From assembly GCA_004154925.1 (NCBI GenBank), contig QJNS01000051.1, forward strand, positions 302,920-366,919: a stretch of 64,000 bases of DNA. Direction: 5' to 3'. This DNA comes from Monosporascus cannonballus. Lineage: Eukaryota; Ascomycota; Sordariomycetes; Xylariales. Both the position numbers and the translations under genes were made by a program. Shown here piece by piece: positions 12,225 to 26,366 of the stretch. How positions within the stretch are numbered: the stretch's first letter is position 1; every line of letters begins with the position of its first letter. The notes under the pieces were generated by a model. That model was not told the DNA's origin. It did no database searches and saw nothing but the letters and a program-made list of their open reading frames with translations.

Positions 12225-15200
12225 AATTTTGGCGGGTTCCTAGGTGTTTTCGAAATCCGGGTACTTTTTCCACTTGATTAGATAATAGGTAAGTCCGTCC
12301 TATTTCCGCATATCGAAAATTTTCTCTACCTTACATGTCTGTTTGTTTTTTATTTTTATATTGTTTTATATTATATATACCTTGATTATATTTATTATGA
12401 ATTTAAATAAAAAAGGTAAGAAATTGAATAAAATTTCACTTTTCGTAAAAGTTTTAATTAATAATTATTTTCTGAGATTTTCTTGGCAATTTTGTATAAA
12501 TCGATATGTTTGAAATCCAATATTTTGCTGAGTTATTTTATTTAAATCTTTGTATAATAAGGAAAACTATTTTCCCGTTTTCGAAAATTAATTCTTTTAA
12601 CTTTTTCTGCTTATAGTAATTATTTATGTAATTACGTACGAATTTTATTTTTATTTTTATTTTTTAGTATAACTATTATAGATATTTTAATTTAAAGATT
12701 GCTTTAATATTAATTAGATTATAGTCGCGCATTTTTTTATAAACTTTTAAAATAAAACCAAAATTTGCATTTATTAATATTATTGTGATATTTTCGTAAT
12801 AAGTAATGTTATAAGCTAATTAAAAAAATAAGTATTTTTAACGCAATTATTTTGTTTATAATTAATATAACATTACAAATAAATTTCCAAAATTTCATAC
12901 GTTTATTTTATTTATTTATTCGTTTAAAACTTAAATACGTTAAAAAATTTATAATTTAGTCCAATTTATATTATAAGGCTTTGCCAAAGCTTAAATGCAA
13001 ATATAAATCATTTATTTAAAATAATTTTTATTAGCAATTTGTATATATTGAAAATATATCTTAAAAAAATATATATTATTTATTCGGCGTTTATATCCTT
13101 ATAATATAGTAAACAATAAGAAAATTTTGTAAATCGATTAACAGTAACGAAAATGTTGTTGTAATGTACTTTTATAACTAGACTTTTTGACATCGGAAAT
13201 TTGGTAGTAAAATCGAATATAATTAAGTATTATAATTATTTTGCAACTAATAATGGTTGTAATTCTCCGTATAGTTTATCTCGTCGAGCTTTCGTTCTGG
13301 CGTAAATATTATATTGTTATATGATTTTATGTATTGTTAATTTTATTTTAGAAAAAATATATATATATTAAAACCGTTTTAAAGTTTTGTAGATTTCTGG
13401 ATATCTGTATAACTGATATTCGTATATTTTTTGTACTAAATCCTTCCGGTATTTTTCTGAAATTTGTATTTTATCCGTTTTTTTGTTTTTTGAGAAACCG
13501 TCGTTATATTACTGGATTTGCTAATACATATCAAAAGATGTTGCCTAAATTATTCCAATCTGTCGCAGGCGTAAATACCCTTTTATGGTGGTATTAAAGA
13601 TTGTATGGTTAATTTTAACCAATTCTTTTTCGAGGTTTAGTCGTTTATTCAAGGTATTTGCTCTGTTTTTTCTAATTCCTTCTTGTAAATAATAACGAAA
13701 TCGAAATTCGGCAATTTTTTCGCATAACGAAATTATCGTCTTATAAGTTCCTTAGTCGTAGTAAACCGGGTAAAATTTTGATAATCCGTATAAACCTTAA
13801 TCTAGTACAAGTTTCCCTTTAGGAAATGCCTAAATTCTCGGAATGCCATAATAATTGCCATATATTCCTTATCTGGAATACCGTAATTAAGCTTAATTTT
13901 TTAACTTAAATGAAAAAAATACAATAAGGTATAATTTGTCTTAATTATTTCGTTATCCGATTATTATATTTAACGCGTAATCGGAAATATCGGATTTTAA
14001 TTTAACTAGGCGGTTTAAATCGTATATAATTAATATTAGTTCGTTAATAATCGCATCCTTAATATATTAAAATGCTATTTCTATATTTGGCATTTATTTG
14101 AAATTTTCTTTTCGTAAAGTTCATTAAAAATATAGTTATTTAACTAAAGTTCCGAATAAACTTTTTGTAATAATTGAAGATTTTAAAGAATATTTGTATT
14201 TTCTTAAATCTAATTGACATTTGCCATTCTGTGACTGCAGCGATTTTTTGGGGGGTTATCCTAATATATCCTGAGGTAATAATATGTCCCAAATATTTTA
14301 TTTTTTATACCTAAAACTGATTTTTTTTTTGTGTTGATAAATAATTTTGCATCTTATAAAGATTGAAAAACTTAATAAACGTATTTTGCAAATGCTTTTT
14401 TAATTTCTGAAAAAATAAAAATGTTATCGAGGTAATAAACGATAAAAATATTAAGATATTTTCGTAACATATAGTTTATTATCCGTTAGAAAGTTATTAA
14501 TACGTTCGTAAATCCTATTAGTATAATTAGGTACTTAAATAATCCGTATTTCGTTTTAAAGGTTATTTTCTATTCGTATTCTTTTTTAATTTTAATAAGG
14601 TTATATTTATTTTTTAAGATCGAATATTATAAACTATTTAGTTCCGTAAAGTCGGTGTTTTATTTCCGTAATCAGAAGTAATAATATTCGATTCTTAATA
14701 GTGATATTATTCAGTTGTCGATAATTAACCATAAGTCGCAACTTTCTATTTTTTTTAGTACGAAAAACATTAGATAGCCTGCTAATAACTTCGAAAGTCG
14801 AATTTATTCTTTTTATAACCAATTTCTAGATATTTTCTAAAAACGCGTAATTCGTTTCCGTTGAGGTTATAAATAAGATAAAATTTTGTTAAAGATTCTT
14901 TTTTGATGATTGTTTTATGATTTTATTCGTTATGTTTCGATAATTTCGTATTAAGTTGTTTTCTAAAAAGCTATTCGTATTTATGATATTATGGTAATAT
15001 ATTAATTAAAACTTCTGATTTTTTGGGCTGTTATTTTAGGTTGTTATTTAATTACTTTAGCTTCCTTTTGATAATAGTAATAATACGTCGTATCTTTTTA
15101 ATGTCTATTTTTTTGTGTTTTATTTTTTAGGTGGTAAGGTTTTTGTCGTATCTTTATACTTGTATTCGTCGCCATTTCCGATCGAATATTAAGATTTTAA

Positions 15201-16400
15201 TTTTCTTTTTTGTCCGTTAATAAGACATAAGATAAACCTTACCTAGCTAACCCTTCTATTAACTAAGATTCCGTATTAACGTATTTCTAATATTCCTAAA
15301 ATTATATTATAATTCTTAAACAGAACGATATCGAAATTCATTATTTAATATCTTTTTTGGACAAAAATTTCGACATAATTAATTTCGCGTATAATTTTTT
15401 GGTTATCGTAAGCGAATTCCTGATTTTTAGCATTTGTCGTTATATAGGGTTTTAACTTATATCGTTATAGTAGTTTAAGCTTATTAACTATATTTAGTGC
15501 AATATAATTTCCGTTTAAAGTTTCGCAATTTATTATTACGATATACCAGTACGTTCCGATTCGTATATCCAAAGTAATAAGGTTATTAACGGTTTTTATC
15601 GTCGTATTTAAAGCTTTTTTTAGGAGTTCCTTTTAACTTTTCTAGGTTTCGTTATTTTACGTTTTTCTTATAAGTAATCTTTTTCTTTTAATTTTTTTTC
15701 CAATTTGTCGAACTTTATTTATGTTTTTATATTTAATACGTTAAGGTATTACATTTGTCGTTATTGTCGACGTATTATTCCTTCGAGCTGCATTAATTAT
15801 TTTTAATTTTGCTGTAATATTTTGTGCTATTAAATAATTTGTGTTTTTATGTTTTCGATTATATCCCATTATAAGTTATATTAATTGTCGTTTTAAAGCT
15901 TTTTTATAAATTAACGTATTTTTTCCTTAATAGTCTTTTTTTCGTCAGGGTTTATAATTAATATTAATTAAAAATGAAAAAAATTTAATAACTTTTTGGT
16001 AAAGGTTTTTTATCATATACTGGATTAATTCCTTTTCCGTTTGGTAATTACATTACTAATAATAACAAAAAGAGTTTTTTTATAGATATTGCTTTTTTTG
16101 AGCTAGCTTTCTGCCTCGTCTAATTGCTAAATATCTTCTGAGATTATGGATCGAAAATATTAATATCATTATTTATTGTTTTTGTTATTTCCGATACGGT
16201 TTCGAAAATCAAATCCTTCATAATATATGCGAATAGTTTTTCCATAAATACATTATTTCTATTTTTCGTAATCGGGATATTCTTATCGTTAACAATATAT
16301 AGCATGTATTTTGTTATATCGATTAGAGGTTTTAGAACAAACTTTTTCTATTTAATCCTAGTATTTGCGTAATTATTCCTATAATGCTTTTTATTATATT
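12225..16400 (-). pseudogene. Gypsy element B pol: RT, RNase H, integrase, chromodomain
   Basis: Decayed polyprotein. RT: NYRQLNNITIKNR at about 14,690-14,730, and the catalytic box reads YLDN rather than YLDD near 14,424-14,435, so the second aspartate is lost. RNase H: SDISDYAL near 13,960 and KEYMAIIMAFREFRHFL near 13,820-13,870. Integrase: KARRDKLYGELQPL near 13,250-13,295. C-terminal chromodomain: YLIKWKKYPDFENT then a TAG where Trp is expected (12,225-12,290). This domain order, with RT before RNase H before integrase, is that of Ty3/gypsy elements, and a terminal chromodomain defines chromoviruses. One open piece remains (14,634-14,822). Everything else carries in-frame stops. Confidence 0.88.
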
Positions 16401-17639
16401 CGTAATATTTATTAAGTTAGCTTCTTGGTTTTTCGCATTTCCTCTTGGACTTTTCGCCATAGAAAGTCTAATACGTACTTAGGCCGAATTATGTTAATAG
16501 GTTTATTTTCTTTTTTTTAATTTTTTTAAATTGTCCCTCGGGTACTGGTTTTTAGATGTCTTAATAGGATCTTTTAAATGCCTTGTACCATGTTGCCTTG
16601 TACTTTATCTTATTGTAATTAAAGTATTTGGTCTAGTTTTAATCTTTTCTATAAATTACTTTTAATTCCATAAGTCCTGGTTTTATGCCGTAAGAAATGT
16701 TATTACGCCAAAAAGCATTAATATTAGCCGTATATTGGAGTTTATTATTATTTTTTCCTTTGGTGCCTTTAGTATATTAGGCGTACTTTCGATCGTCAAT
16801 CTTGATTACTATAACGATATAATCTGACAGATAATTAAGCCGATTAAATTTAAAAAGTTCTTTTTATATTTTTTAAGTTAATAAAAAATTTCATTATTAA
16901 TATTTTTTGTCCTTAATTTAGCTTAAATATTAATTGCATAAAGGTATTGCCGTAATTTGATATTAATTTTTTTATCGTAATTACTGCATTTACATTGTGG
17001 TTTTTATATTTTTTATTTTTTATTCCGAAAAGTTTCGTTAATATTTATTTAAATAATTCGTATTATTTCAGGGTTACGATTTTCGATAAACAAAATAACG
17101 TATTCTTTCATAACGGATTTAATTTAAATAACCGTATTTCCGATAGGTTATCCGACTACGAATTTAATTTATATAGTAAACATAATTAATCGAATAAGAA
17201 AATACCTAAAATATGTTTAGCATTAAATTTAAAACAGTTGTAATTTAGTTAAGGTTCAGTTGAAAAATTCTGGTTTAAAAGACTTAAGGACCTTTTCTGG
17301 TTTCTTGATAAAATTCAGCTAGATAACCTGGTTCGTTCGAAAGAGTTTTTCGATTTTAGGAGTTTTCCTTTTTTTTCCTTAAGCTTTTTATGAGCTATTT
17401 AAAAGAACGTCGTAAGATTATTATTATCTTTTTCAAGTTAAAAAATGCGCTTATTTATAGTATCTAGGCGTCGGAAAACTTTTTCGCAAAAAAGGCGATA
17501 TTATTTTTTTCAGATTTTATTCTAATATCCGGGTTACTAGGGACCTGATAAATAGGTTATTCGGGCTGTTTGCTAGTAAATATAATATTAGCGATATTGC
17601 TTAGAGTTTAACGGTATTACTAAATAAAAGTTTATAATA

Positions 17640-17991
17640 TATAACGGCTAAAAAGTTTAATTAATTATTAAATCTTATACGTAAGGATTTATAATAATAA
17701 AAATATCATAAGAAATTAAGTAATAAATATAATAACACATTACGTTATATAATACCAAAAATGCTTTAAATAACGATATTTTATTATAAGCTAAAGTTAT
17801 TTAAATTATAAAAATAATAAACATATATACCTTGATCTGACTGACTGATTTATTACCAATAGGTTGGTAATCCGGCTTACTAGCTTACCACCAGTAAGTT
17901 GGTGATCCATCACGTGACCTGCCCCACCATGTACTTGTGGTTGGGTCGTGGCAGACCGTTTCTAGAGACCGTAGCTCGTTAGGTCATGATA
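17640..17991 (-). repeat. Right (5') LTR of gypsy element B
   Basis: 352 bp, starts TATAACGG and ends GGTCATGATA, followed by GTTAT. The outer about 120 bp are nearly free of RIP changes, whereas the inner part is heavily mutated. Confidence 0.88.
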
Positions 17992-17996
17992 GTTAT

Positions 17997-20900
17997 TTAA
18001 TAACAAAAATATATATAAAGAAATTTTAATATATCTAAAAAAACAAATATTATTATAGTAAAAAGAAATATAATAATTTTATTTCGAATAAACCTTATTA
18101 CAATATATATATTCTTAATTTCATATAAACGGCTATTTAAAAATTAATAAAATATTGATATAAACGACAAATAAACGAAATATTTTTTATGTAATTATTT
18201 CTATTTAATGGTAAAACAAACAAATTAAATAATAATTTTTATTAACTTCAAATAATATTTATTTTAAAAAATTCCTAATTAAATTAAACGAAATTAACAT
18301 TTGATATTTATTTTAAAATATAATCGAAGTAATTAAGGCGGATTGTGAATTTAATAATTTCTAATATTAGGATATTTTAAAAGATAGCTTATTTTATATA
18401 TAATATATAATATACGAAAAAAATAGGTTTTCTATTTAATAAAAAAATATAAGTAATTTTCCATAAACGGAAACGTTTAGTTCATTAAAAATAACGGCAT
18501 AATATTTTTATATTATACATCAATATATGTAAATTAAAATCTATTATTACATTATAAACGTAATAAATATCGAAAAAGACTATCATGTTATTATAAGTTA
18601 TATTCGGTTTTACTTAAAATATATTATATAAAATTATTCGATTTAAATTAATAAATAATAATTAAATAGTAATTTTAATAATTTAAGTATGAAACCGAGA
18701 ATATATATATGTATTTTTATAACTTTAAGTCGTAATATTGTCTATAATAATTTTTAGATTTATATATAAATCATAATTTATAAAATAATTTTAATAAACA
18801 ATATTTTTTAGTTTTTGTATTTATAACGTCGATATAAACCTTAATATTCCATAATAATCTGAATTTCTTTATTCGGTTTTCGCTATTATTTTTACATTTT
18901 TATAATTTATTTGCCTTTATATTGTTATCGGAATTAACTATATTACCAAAATGTAATAATCCGTAATTTAACATTATGTATCATATATTAATAAAATCTC
19001 AATCAGCATTCTTATCGAAACTTAAAAATAACGCATTAAAAATAAAGAGTATTTATCTGATAAAAATATTAAATAGCAAATTAAAAAATAAAAACGATGT
19101 TAAATTAAAAAGTAAAAAACGAAATTTTACCAGTTTTAATTAAAATCGATAATAAGAAAAATGTTTATTTTAATATAATATAATAATTATAAAATGTAAT
19201 GATTATAAATATATAAATAATATTAATTAAACTTAAAAATAAATTATTTATTTGTTAAATTTATTATTTTATATTAAGTTTTAATAAGTTAAATTCTATA
19301 CGGAATACTAATTCGGTTAAACCTAAATGGAATATATATTATAATAAATATATAATAAATCTTTCAATTGAAAAGTTCAACTGAATTTTATATTACGTGA
19401 TTCGAATTATCATATATGGTAATTATTGGCAAATTCTTTCTTTAATTCATAACTTTTATTTTGCTATTTTTAATTAAACCTTTTCAGAAAAATTTAATTC
19501 GATAATTCGGAAATATCATATAAAAGTTTAAAAGATTGTGATTTGTCTAATTTTGAAATTCGGATTAAATAATTAAAAGAGAAAGTTCATAATATAAATA
19601 TATAAATAATATAAATAATATAAATAGATTCTCGTTAGTATTAAAAAGATATTTCTATTATTAATATAATTATTCTAAAATTCGTTTTTTTAAAAAAATA
19701 TATTTATTCGAAATGTTATAAATCTTCTATTTATAATAAATCCTTATTAATTATATTGTATAATTCAATATTTTTATTATTTATATTAATATTTATTAGA
19801 GTGCGTTTTTAATTAGTATCTTTCGAAATTCCTGTCCTATTTTATTATTATTATATTAAAAGTTTTAGCAATTATTCTGTTAAATTAAAGCTATTAGATT
19901 GTGTAATAAAGATTAATGTTCGGATATACTTTTTTCGTTTTTATTACGTTTTTTATCGGCATTATTAAGCTTTTAATTAATTATAAGAATTCTTTTATAT
20001 TTGAATTTTATATAAATATAATAATAATCGAATATATCGAATAGCTACCGAAATATGCGGTAATAATACTAAATATATGGTAATACTTAAAATTATCATT
20101 TTTTCACAAAATAATTTAAATAATAATTAATTAATTATAAATAAAAAACACTATTTATTTAATATTAAAAAAGTATATTTTATATAGTATATATTATATA
20201 TTGTATTTTATAATATATTTTGGAGAGTAAATTTAAAATCATTGTTTTTTAATATTATTTATGTTATATAAATTAATATCAATTATTAAATTTTAAAACC
20301 GGCTTTCTACTTAAATTATATAGCTTGTTTTTAAAAATATATACAGATTAAATTTAGAATTTAAAAAACATTTATTTTATACAAATAAAATTTCTTATTT
20401 AATCATTTGTATTTTAAATATTAATAAGTTAATTATTTTATTTTAATATAATATAAAGCAGGTAATATTATAAATCTTTAATAATATTTTTAAAATCTAT
20501 TAAAACTAGAAATTACAAATTATTAAAATATACTAATAATTTTTCAAAAGAGTTTTAAAGATTATACATATAATTAAAATCCAAAAATATATATTAAAAC
20601 ATTATTTTCATATTATTATAAATAAAATATATTTGAATATATATATAATTATATATAAGATATTTTTATTAATATTTAAAAATCAAATTTAAAAAAATAA
20701 GTTATTTTATAACATAACGCAGTTGAAATATAGCGGCGTAATTAATATAATTTATATTAAAAATTAGCTTAAAATTATTATATATTTCCGACTTTCGATT
20801 ATTATGTTTTACTTTATTAAATAACGATGATATTATTATAATAATAAATAATATCAAATGTATATAAAAATAATTATAATTGAAATTAAAACTATAAAAA

Positions 20901-22470
20901 GAAAATACATAATATGACGAATAAAATAAAATTAGAATAATACATTAATATCGTATATATTATTGTTATGAAATAAAATATGTGAAAGTATTTCATATAT
21001 AAAAAGAATTTATAAATAATTAATAAAATATAAAAGTATTTTGAAAAAATAAATATAATAAAAATTAAAATATATATAAATTTTATACTTATATAATTAT
21101 AAGCATAGAGATTATTAAATATAAATATAATATTTAATAATTATGGGTAAACTATATAAGTTGTACGCTTTATTATAATTTTTAATTATAGCAATTAAAA
21201 TTATTTTGATTAGATATATATTTACTATAGGTATTTTAATTATTTGATATCTGATTAATATTATATATTTATATATAATCTGTAATAGTTTTCAATATTT
21301 AGAAAATTTTAATATGTAAATTTAATTACTTAAAATATCTATTATAATACATAATTTTATAAATGTTATTGTAATATAAAAAATGAAAAATAAATGTTAA
21401 TAATATAAAAAATATCGTTTTTAATGTTTTTCGATAACATACTATAAATAAATCGAAATAACTTTATTTATCCCGATAACACATTAAGTTTATTAATATT
21501 TCTCTGGAAAAAGAATTTAATTTTAAAATATAACTTTAACAACGGATAATAAAGGTTTTAATTAAAAAAATAACCGAAACAAATATTCAAATCAAAATAA
21601 TTTATTTTCGAAAAATAGTTTTAAAAACAGATAATAAATTCCCGGACTAAAAAATAACCGAAACCGGTATAAAAATAATTCGCGATAAAACGGAATTAAC
21701 GGAATAATATTAATTAAAATATTTTCGTATTAATGAAATGTTATTCGATAATTGCAACATATAAAACGTTTTTTATCGAAACTATATATTATATAAATAA
21801 ATTATTAGTAATAAACATATAAAATAAAATTATACTAATATAGCGAAATACTAAAATACAAATACTAATACGTATTAATTAAAGGAATTTATAATTATTA
21901 AAAAAATAAAGTTTGATAATATTACGAAAGGTTTATATTATAATAAATTATTATATTATGACATATATTATAAATTTTTTATTTATTATAATAGTCGTAA
22001 CTTAAAAACGAAATTATATAAATTAAATATTATATAAACAATACGAAAAATAAAATTGCAATTTTATAAATGAAATTATATTATTATTTTACAAATTTTT
22101 ATATTTTACGAAATTATACAAATATTAAATATATAAACTACCTATAGAAATATGATAAAAAATATTTATATGTAATTTTTTCATATTTAGAATTATTATA
22201 TAATTCGAATAGAGATTTTTTAAAAAAAGAATATAAATATTATATTTAAATTAAATAAAAGTTTACAATTTCAAAACCGAAACAAATTTATTAATATGTA
22301 AATTACAATAATATATCAAAAAAAGTACAACAAAAGAAAATTTAAAAACAAATTGAAAAATATAATTAATAAATTAACTATAAATAAAATATATAAATTA
22401 ATTTGAAATGATATATTTCATTTATTTAAAATTAATATAATATTTTTAAATACTTTTACGATAAATAAAA
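17997..22470. other. Extremely AT-rich block, no recognisable gene
   Basis: About 4.5 kb with stops in every frame and very few G or C. Within it, 21,541-21,580 and 21,627-21,665 share a degenerate motif (AACGGATAATAAA...AATAACCGAAAC), suggesting a decayed tandem repeat with a period near 86 bp. Nothing else can be supported. Confidence 0.5.
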
Positions 22471-22475
22471 GATTT

Positions 22476-22597
22476 TGTTGCGGCACGAGAACAAGGGCGT
22501 AGCTATTATATCATTAAAAGTGGAACGTTATCAGCTCGAGTATTAACCGTCTTGTTCTGCTTTATATATTTACGAGGTGTTACTTAATACCGTAACA
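22476..22597. repeat. Left terminal direct repeat of the miniature element
   Basis: 122 bp, TGTTGCGGCACGAG ... ACCGTAACA. Confidence 0.8.
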
Positions 22598-22830
22598 ATA
22601 GATCTTTGTCTAAATTACATCGTCCTAATATAATCAATTAAAAGTTAAGGGGCTTTTACTAAAAATGGCTTAATCGTTCGGCAATTTTCAAATTATGCCT
22701 TAATTTAAGCCTTATGTTTAAGGTAATTGCGTTAACTAAAAGTCCGCCTCGTACGTACCATTTACATACGAGGTAAGTTAGCTGCCCAGTCTAGATATCG
22801 AACGTATAATCTATGGAGGAACTGACAAAC

Positions 22831-22952
22831 TGTTACGGCACGAGAACAAGGGCGTAGCTATCATACCATTAAAAGTGGAACGTTATTAGCTTAAGCATTG
22901 ACGGTCTTATTCTGCCTTATATATCTACGGGGTATTACTTAGTAACGTAATA
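22831..22952. repeat. Right terminal direct repeat of the miniature element
   Basis: 122 bp, TGTTACGGCACGAG ... TAACGTAATA. It differs from the left copy mainly at transition positions. Confidence 0.8.
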
Positions 22953-22957
22953 GGTTT

Positions 22958-25689
22958 AAATAAAATACAATTTATTAAAATTATATATATTATAAACTTC
23001 ATTATTTATATTAACTCCGTTAAAGTTATACCATATATAATGTTTTAAAATATTACTTTTTTTATGTGCGGTTTTATTATAAGAATAAATATATTATATT
23101 AATACAATTATTAAATAATTACGATAATATATAAAATAGTTTTAAAATTAATTAGTTAAACATATATTAATATTAATTTTATAATATAAAAATAATACTA
23201 CTTATCCAGAAATATATAATAATAATAAAAATTATTTATGTTAATAATTTCTTTATATTAAATATCTTTTCAATTTATTTCTTTAATAATAATAAAACAA
23301 TAACGAATTATTTCAAATACAATTATAGATTAAATTGTGATAATTATTGAGTTTAATTCTTGTAAATAATTTAATAATAAATAATGTTTAATAATTATTT
23401 TAAAATTATTTACAAGTTATGTTTTATTTTTTATTATATTTAATTACTTAGCTTTATTTATATTATTAATAATATATAGAATATTATTGAAATTAATGTA
23501 TTAAATTTGTGTAATTCTTCAATCTATAATTTAAATATTTTCGGATTTTTAATTATTTTTTACTCCGAAATAAATATTTTTAATAGATTGAAAATTTCGA
23601 AATAAAAATTAAATATACTTAAAGATTGTGTTACAAAAGTTCCGAATCACGTAACGCTTATTTCGCAAAAAGATATAACGGATATAAAATTTACATTATA
23701 AAAATATACTGTATTTAAATAAAAAGAATTCAGAAAAATATATTTTTAACATTATATCTATTATTGTTCGACCGGTGAAATTTCGTATTAAACTATGAAA
23801 TGTAATATTTATATTTTCGATTGAATATTTTTAGCTTTTTTAAATTAATTAATTTTATTAAAAAAAGAATAATATTAGTATTAATTGTTTAATATAATTA
23901 ACGTTTTTATAATCTATACTATATAAAGAATATAAACAAATTTAAGTTTTTATAAAGAAACAATTAATATTTTATTAAAAAATAATATTAATTAATGATT
24001 ATTTGTCATATTAAACAAGATCAAAAATATTCTTAGTTTACAAACTCTTATTTATAATAAAAATATTTCCTGTTGTACAATTATCTAATACACAAATTAT
24101 TTATTATATTTAAATTTGGAATATACCGTATAAAACTAATATAAATAAATTATATTTTTAAATTCAAAACTAAAACATTTATGATTTAGTCATTAAATAA
24201 TATATATATTGAATAGTGTATTATAAATAAATAAATAAGAACGTTTTTCATCCAAAAGGTTTTTATTTATTAATGTATTTCATTAAACCTTTTTTATATT
24301 TATTTTATTTATTTAACGTAATTAAACGACTTGAAAATTATATTATATATAAGGAATATAAATTTAATACTTATTGAATGAAAATATACATATAATATGA
24401 ATTTAATAAATTCGATTTTGAAATAATGTTTCGATTAAAATATTTTAGAAGCTTTTACAAATGGTAAATATTTTTATTATTAATATTTAGATCGAATAAA
24501 TAGTTTTGGTAAAATAAATTCAAAAATATAAATATTAAATATATAAAAAGTAAAAATAGTTAAAGAAAGAAGTAAAATGACGGTAATTTTTTATAAAATT
24601 ATATTATATTATTTAAAGATTAACTTTTGATTTCGAAATATTTTATAATTTATATATTTCGATTATTTTATTAAATTAAAATATAGATGTAAATATAAAA
24701 AAAACAATGTATATATATAAAATAAAAATATATCGAAACTTAATAAAATTATTTTTAACAATATATTCTTTTTAAAAAACAGTCTGATAAATATATTGAA
24801 TATATAATATTAAATATATTTTTATTAATTATATTTAACAAAATGTAATAATATTTAGTATATAATATTCTTTTAATTAAAACATTTTAGAAGACTATTT
24901 ATTTTATTTATAAGATTATCTTATTTTATAATAATAATTAAGTCGAAAAACATTATTATAAATTTTTTTAAAAACGTAATAATTATAAAAATACATAGAA
25001 ATAAAAATAATGTTTTATATAATAATATTATATTAAAATATTACATTATATATATAATTTGAAAACTATTAAAATAGGATTTAATAGTTTTTCAGTAAAA
25101 CTATATTTTTGTTTAATACATAATAATTTCTATAAATATTTAGTACTTTTAATATATTAATATTTTTTAGTAATTTATTTCAAAATATGAATTTTTAATA
25201 AATAAATAAAATACATAATTATCGTTAGTTTTGAAAAATATTTTGATTATAATAATTCAAATTATAAAAAACATAAATATATTTAAATTATTATTATTAT
25301 AATATCTTTTTATTTTTTATAGAATTCTTTAATTAGAAATTGATATTAATTTATTACACGTATTATATTAATTATATATAATATAATTTCAATTTAAAAA
25401 GTTATCAGTTTCTATTAATTGTTATATATTAATAAATTATGCTATTTACTTTAAAATATATTTATTATTTAATTTATTTTAATTGCTAAATCATTAATTG
25501 AGTTATTATTATGTTTTAAAAATTTTATTTTAAATAAAATTTGCGAACTTTATTTTAATCTGTTATTATTATTAAAATAGTAACGTATATTTACGTATAT
25601 TTGATTTTCTTATATATTAGGAAAAATATTTCTAATACGAAATATTTAATTTATAATTTATAATTTCGTTAAGGTTTTCAAATACTAAA
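22958..25689. other. Extremely AT-rich block, no recognisable gene
   Basis: About 2.7 kb with very low GC and no frame, RNA or repeat I can support. Confidence 0.5.
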
Positions 25690-25911
25690 AAAAGTAAAAT
25701 TAAAATAATATTAATAATAAATTATAATCGAAATAATTATATATATATATAATTATAAAAACGTATTATTATTAAATTATTACGGATTTTTATTTTTAAA
25801 AAAATTTACAAAATGAAACCCTTTTTTTGCGTAATTTTAACTTAGGCCTTGTTAACTCGTTACGGAGATTTGGGATTTGAATGGTTAATATTTAGCGTTA
25901 TGGAATGGTAC
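25690..25911 (+). repeat. Dispersed repeat copy 2, interrupted by gypsy element C
   Basis: Similar to 8,930-9,165. Element C inserted at its right end. The shared stretch ends close to the duplication TTACA. Confidence 0.5.
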
Positions 25912-25916
25912 TTACA

Positions 25917-26290
25917 TGTGACGGCTAGGCGGTTTAATCAATTATTAAACCTTAAGTTGACGGGTTTATATTAGCAGAAGTATCGTGAGAATTTGAGCAA
26001 TAAATATAATAACGTATTACGTCTCGTAATACCAAGGGTGCCTTAAGTAACGATATTATATGGTAAGCTAAAGTTATTTAGATTATGGAATTAATGAATG
26101 TATATATTTTTTTCCTTTTTGGCTTAATTATTCGTAATTACGCCGTTAATGGTAATTATGATTACTTGAGATTACCTTTGATTATTAATAATCACTGGCT
26201 TGGCAATAATTACCGTTACGTAACCCGGGAGGTGGTCCGTATATTCCTACCTGACCGTTTCTTGAAACTGGAGCTTATCGGATTATAATA
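25917..26290 (-). repeat. Left (3') LTR of gypsy element C
   Basis: 374 bp, TGTGACGG to GGATTATAATA. More RIP-mutated than its partner at 32,298-32,670. Confidence 0.9.
26274..26290 (-). promoter_or_regulatory. LTR terminus beside the polypurine tract of element C
   Basis: On the minus strand GGGGAAGGGGAAAATCG (plus positions 26,291-26,307) precedes the LTR start TATTATAATCCG. This is the expected plus-strand priming site of an LTR retrotransposon and fixes its orientation. Confidence 0.7.
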
Positions 26291-26366
26291 CGATTTTCCC
26301 CTTCCCCAAATCTTGTCCTTAAGATTTCGTTTTTTTTTCTTCGTTTGGTAAATTTTTTTTTTTTTT

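Larger units (their letters stand above)
11263..17991 (-). mobile_element. Ty3/gypsy chromovirus element B, full length, RIP-inactivated
   Basis: 6.73-kb retrotransposon on the minus strand with LTRs 11,263-11,578 and 17,640-17,991 and a perfect 5-bp duplication GTTAT (11,258-11,262 and 17,992-17,996). Next to the left LTR, the minus strand has the purine tract AAAAAGAGAAAATCG, expected beside the 3' LTR, which confirms orientation. In minus-strand order there is gag (about 16,400-17,590), RT (about 14,100-14,900), RNase H (about 13,760-14,000), integrase (12,400-13,500) and chromodomain (12,225-12,290). Stops from RIP break every domain, so it cannot move itself. Confidence 0.92.
22476..22952. 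mobile_element. Miniature LTR retroelement (TRIM-like), 477 bp
   Basis: Two 122-bp direct repeats (22,476-22,597 and 22,831-22,952) flank 233 bp with no coding capacity. Each repeat is bounded by TGTTACGG...CCGTAACA-type ends (short inverted termini, TG...CA), allowing for RIP changes. The flanks GATTT (22,471-22,475) and GGTTT (22,953-22,957) match at 4 of 5 positions and differ by one G/A change, as expected for a RIP-altered target duplication. The direct repeats differ almost only by G/A and C/T. No clear tRNA primer site or polypurine tract is visible, so the strand is undecided. Size and structure match terminal-repeat retrotransposons in miniature, which need enzymes from a full-length partner. 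Confidence 0.72.
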
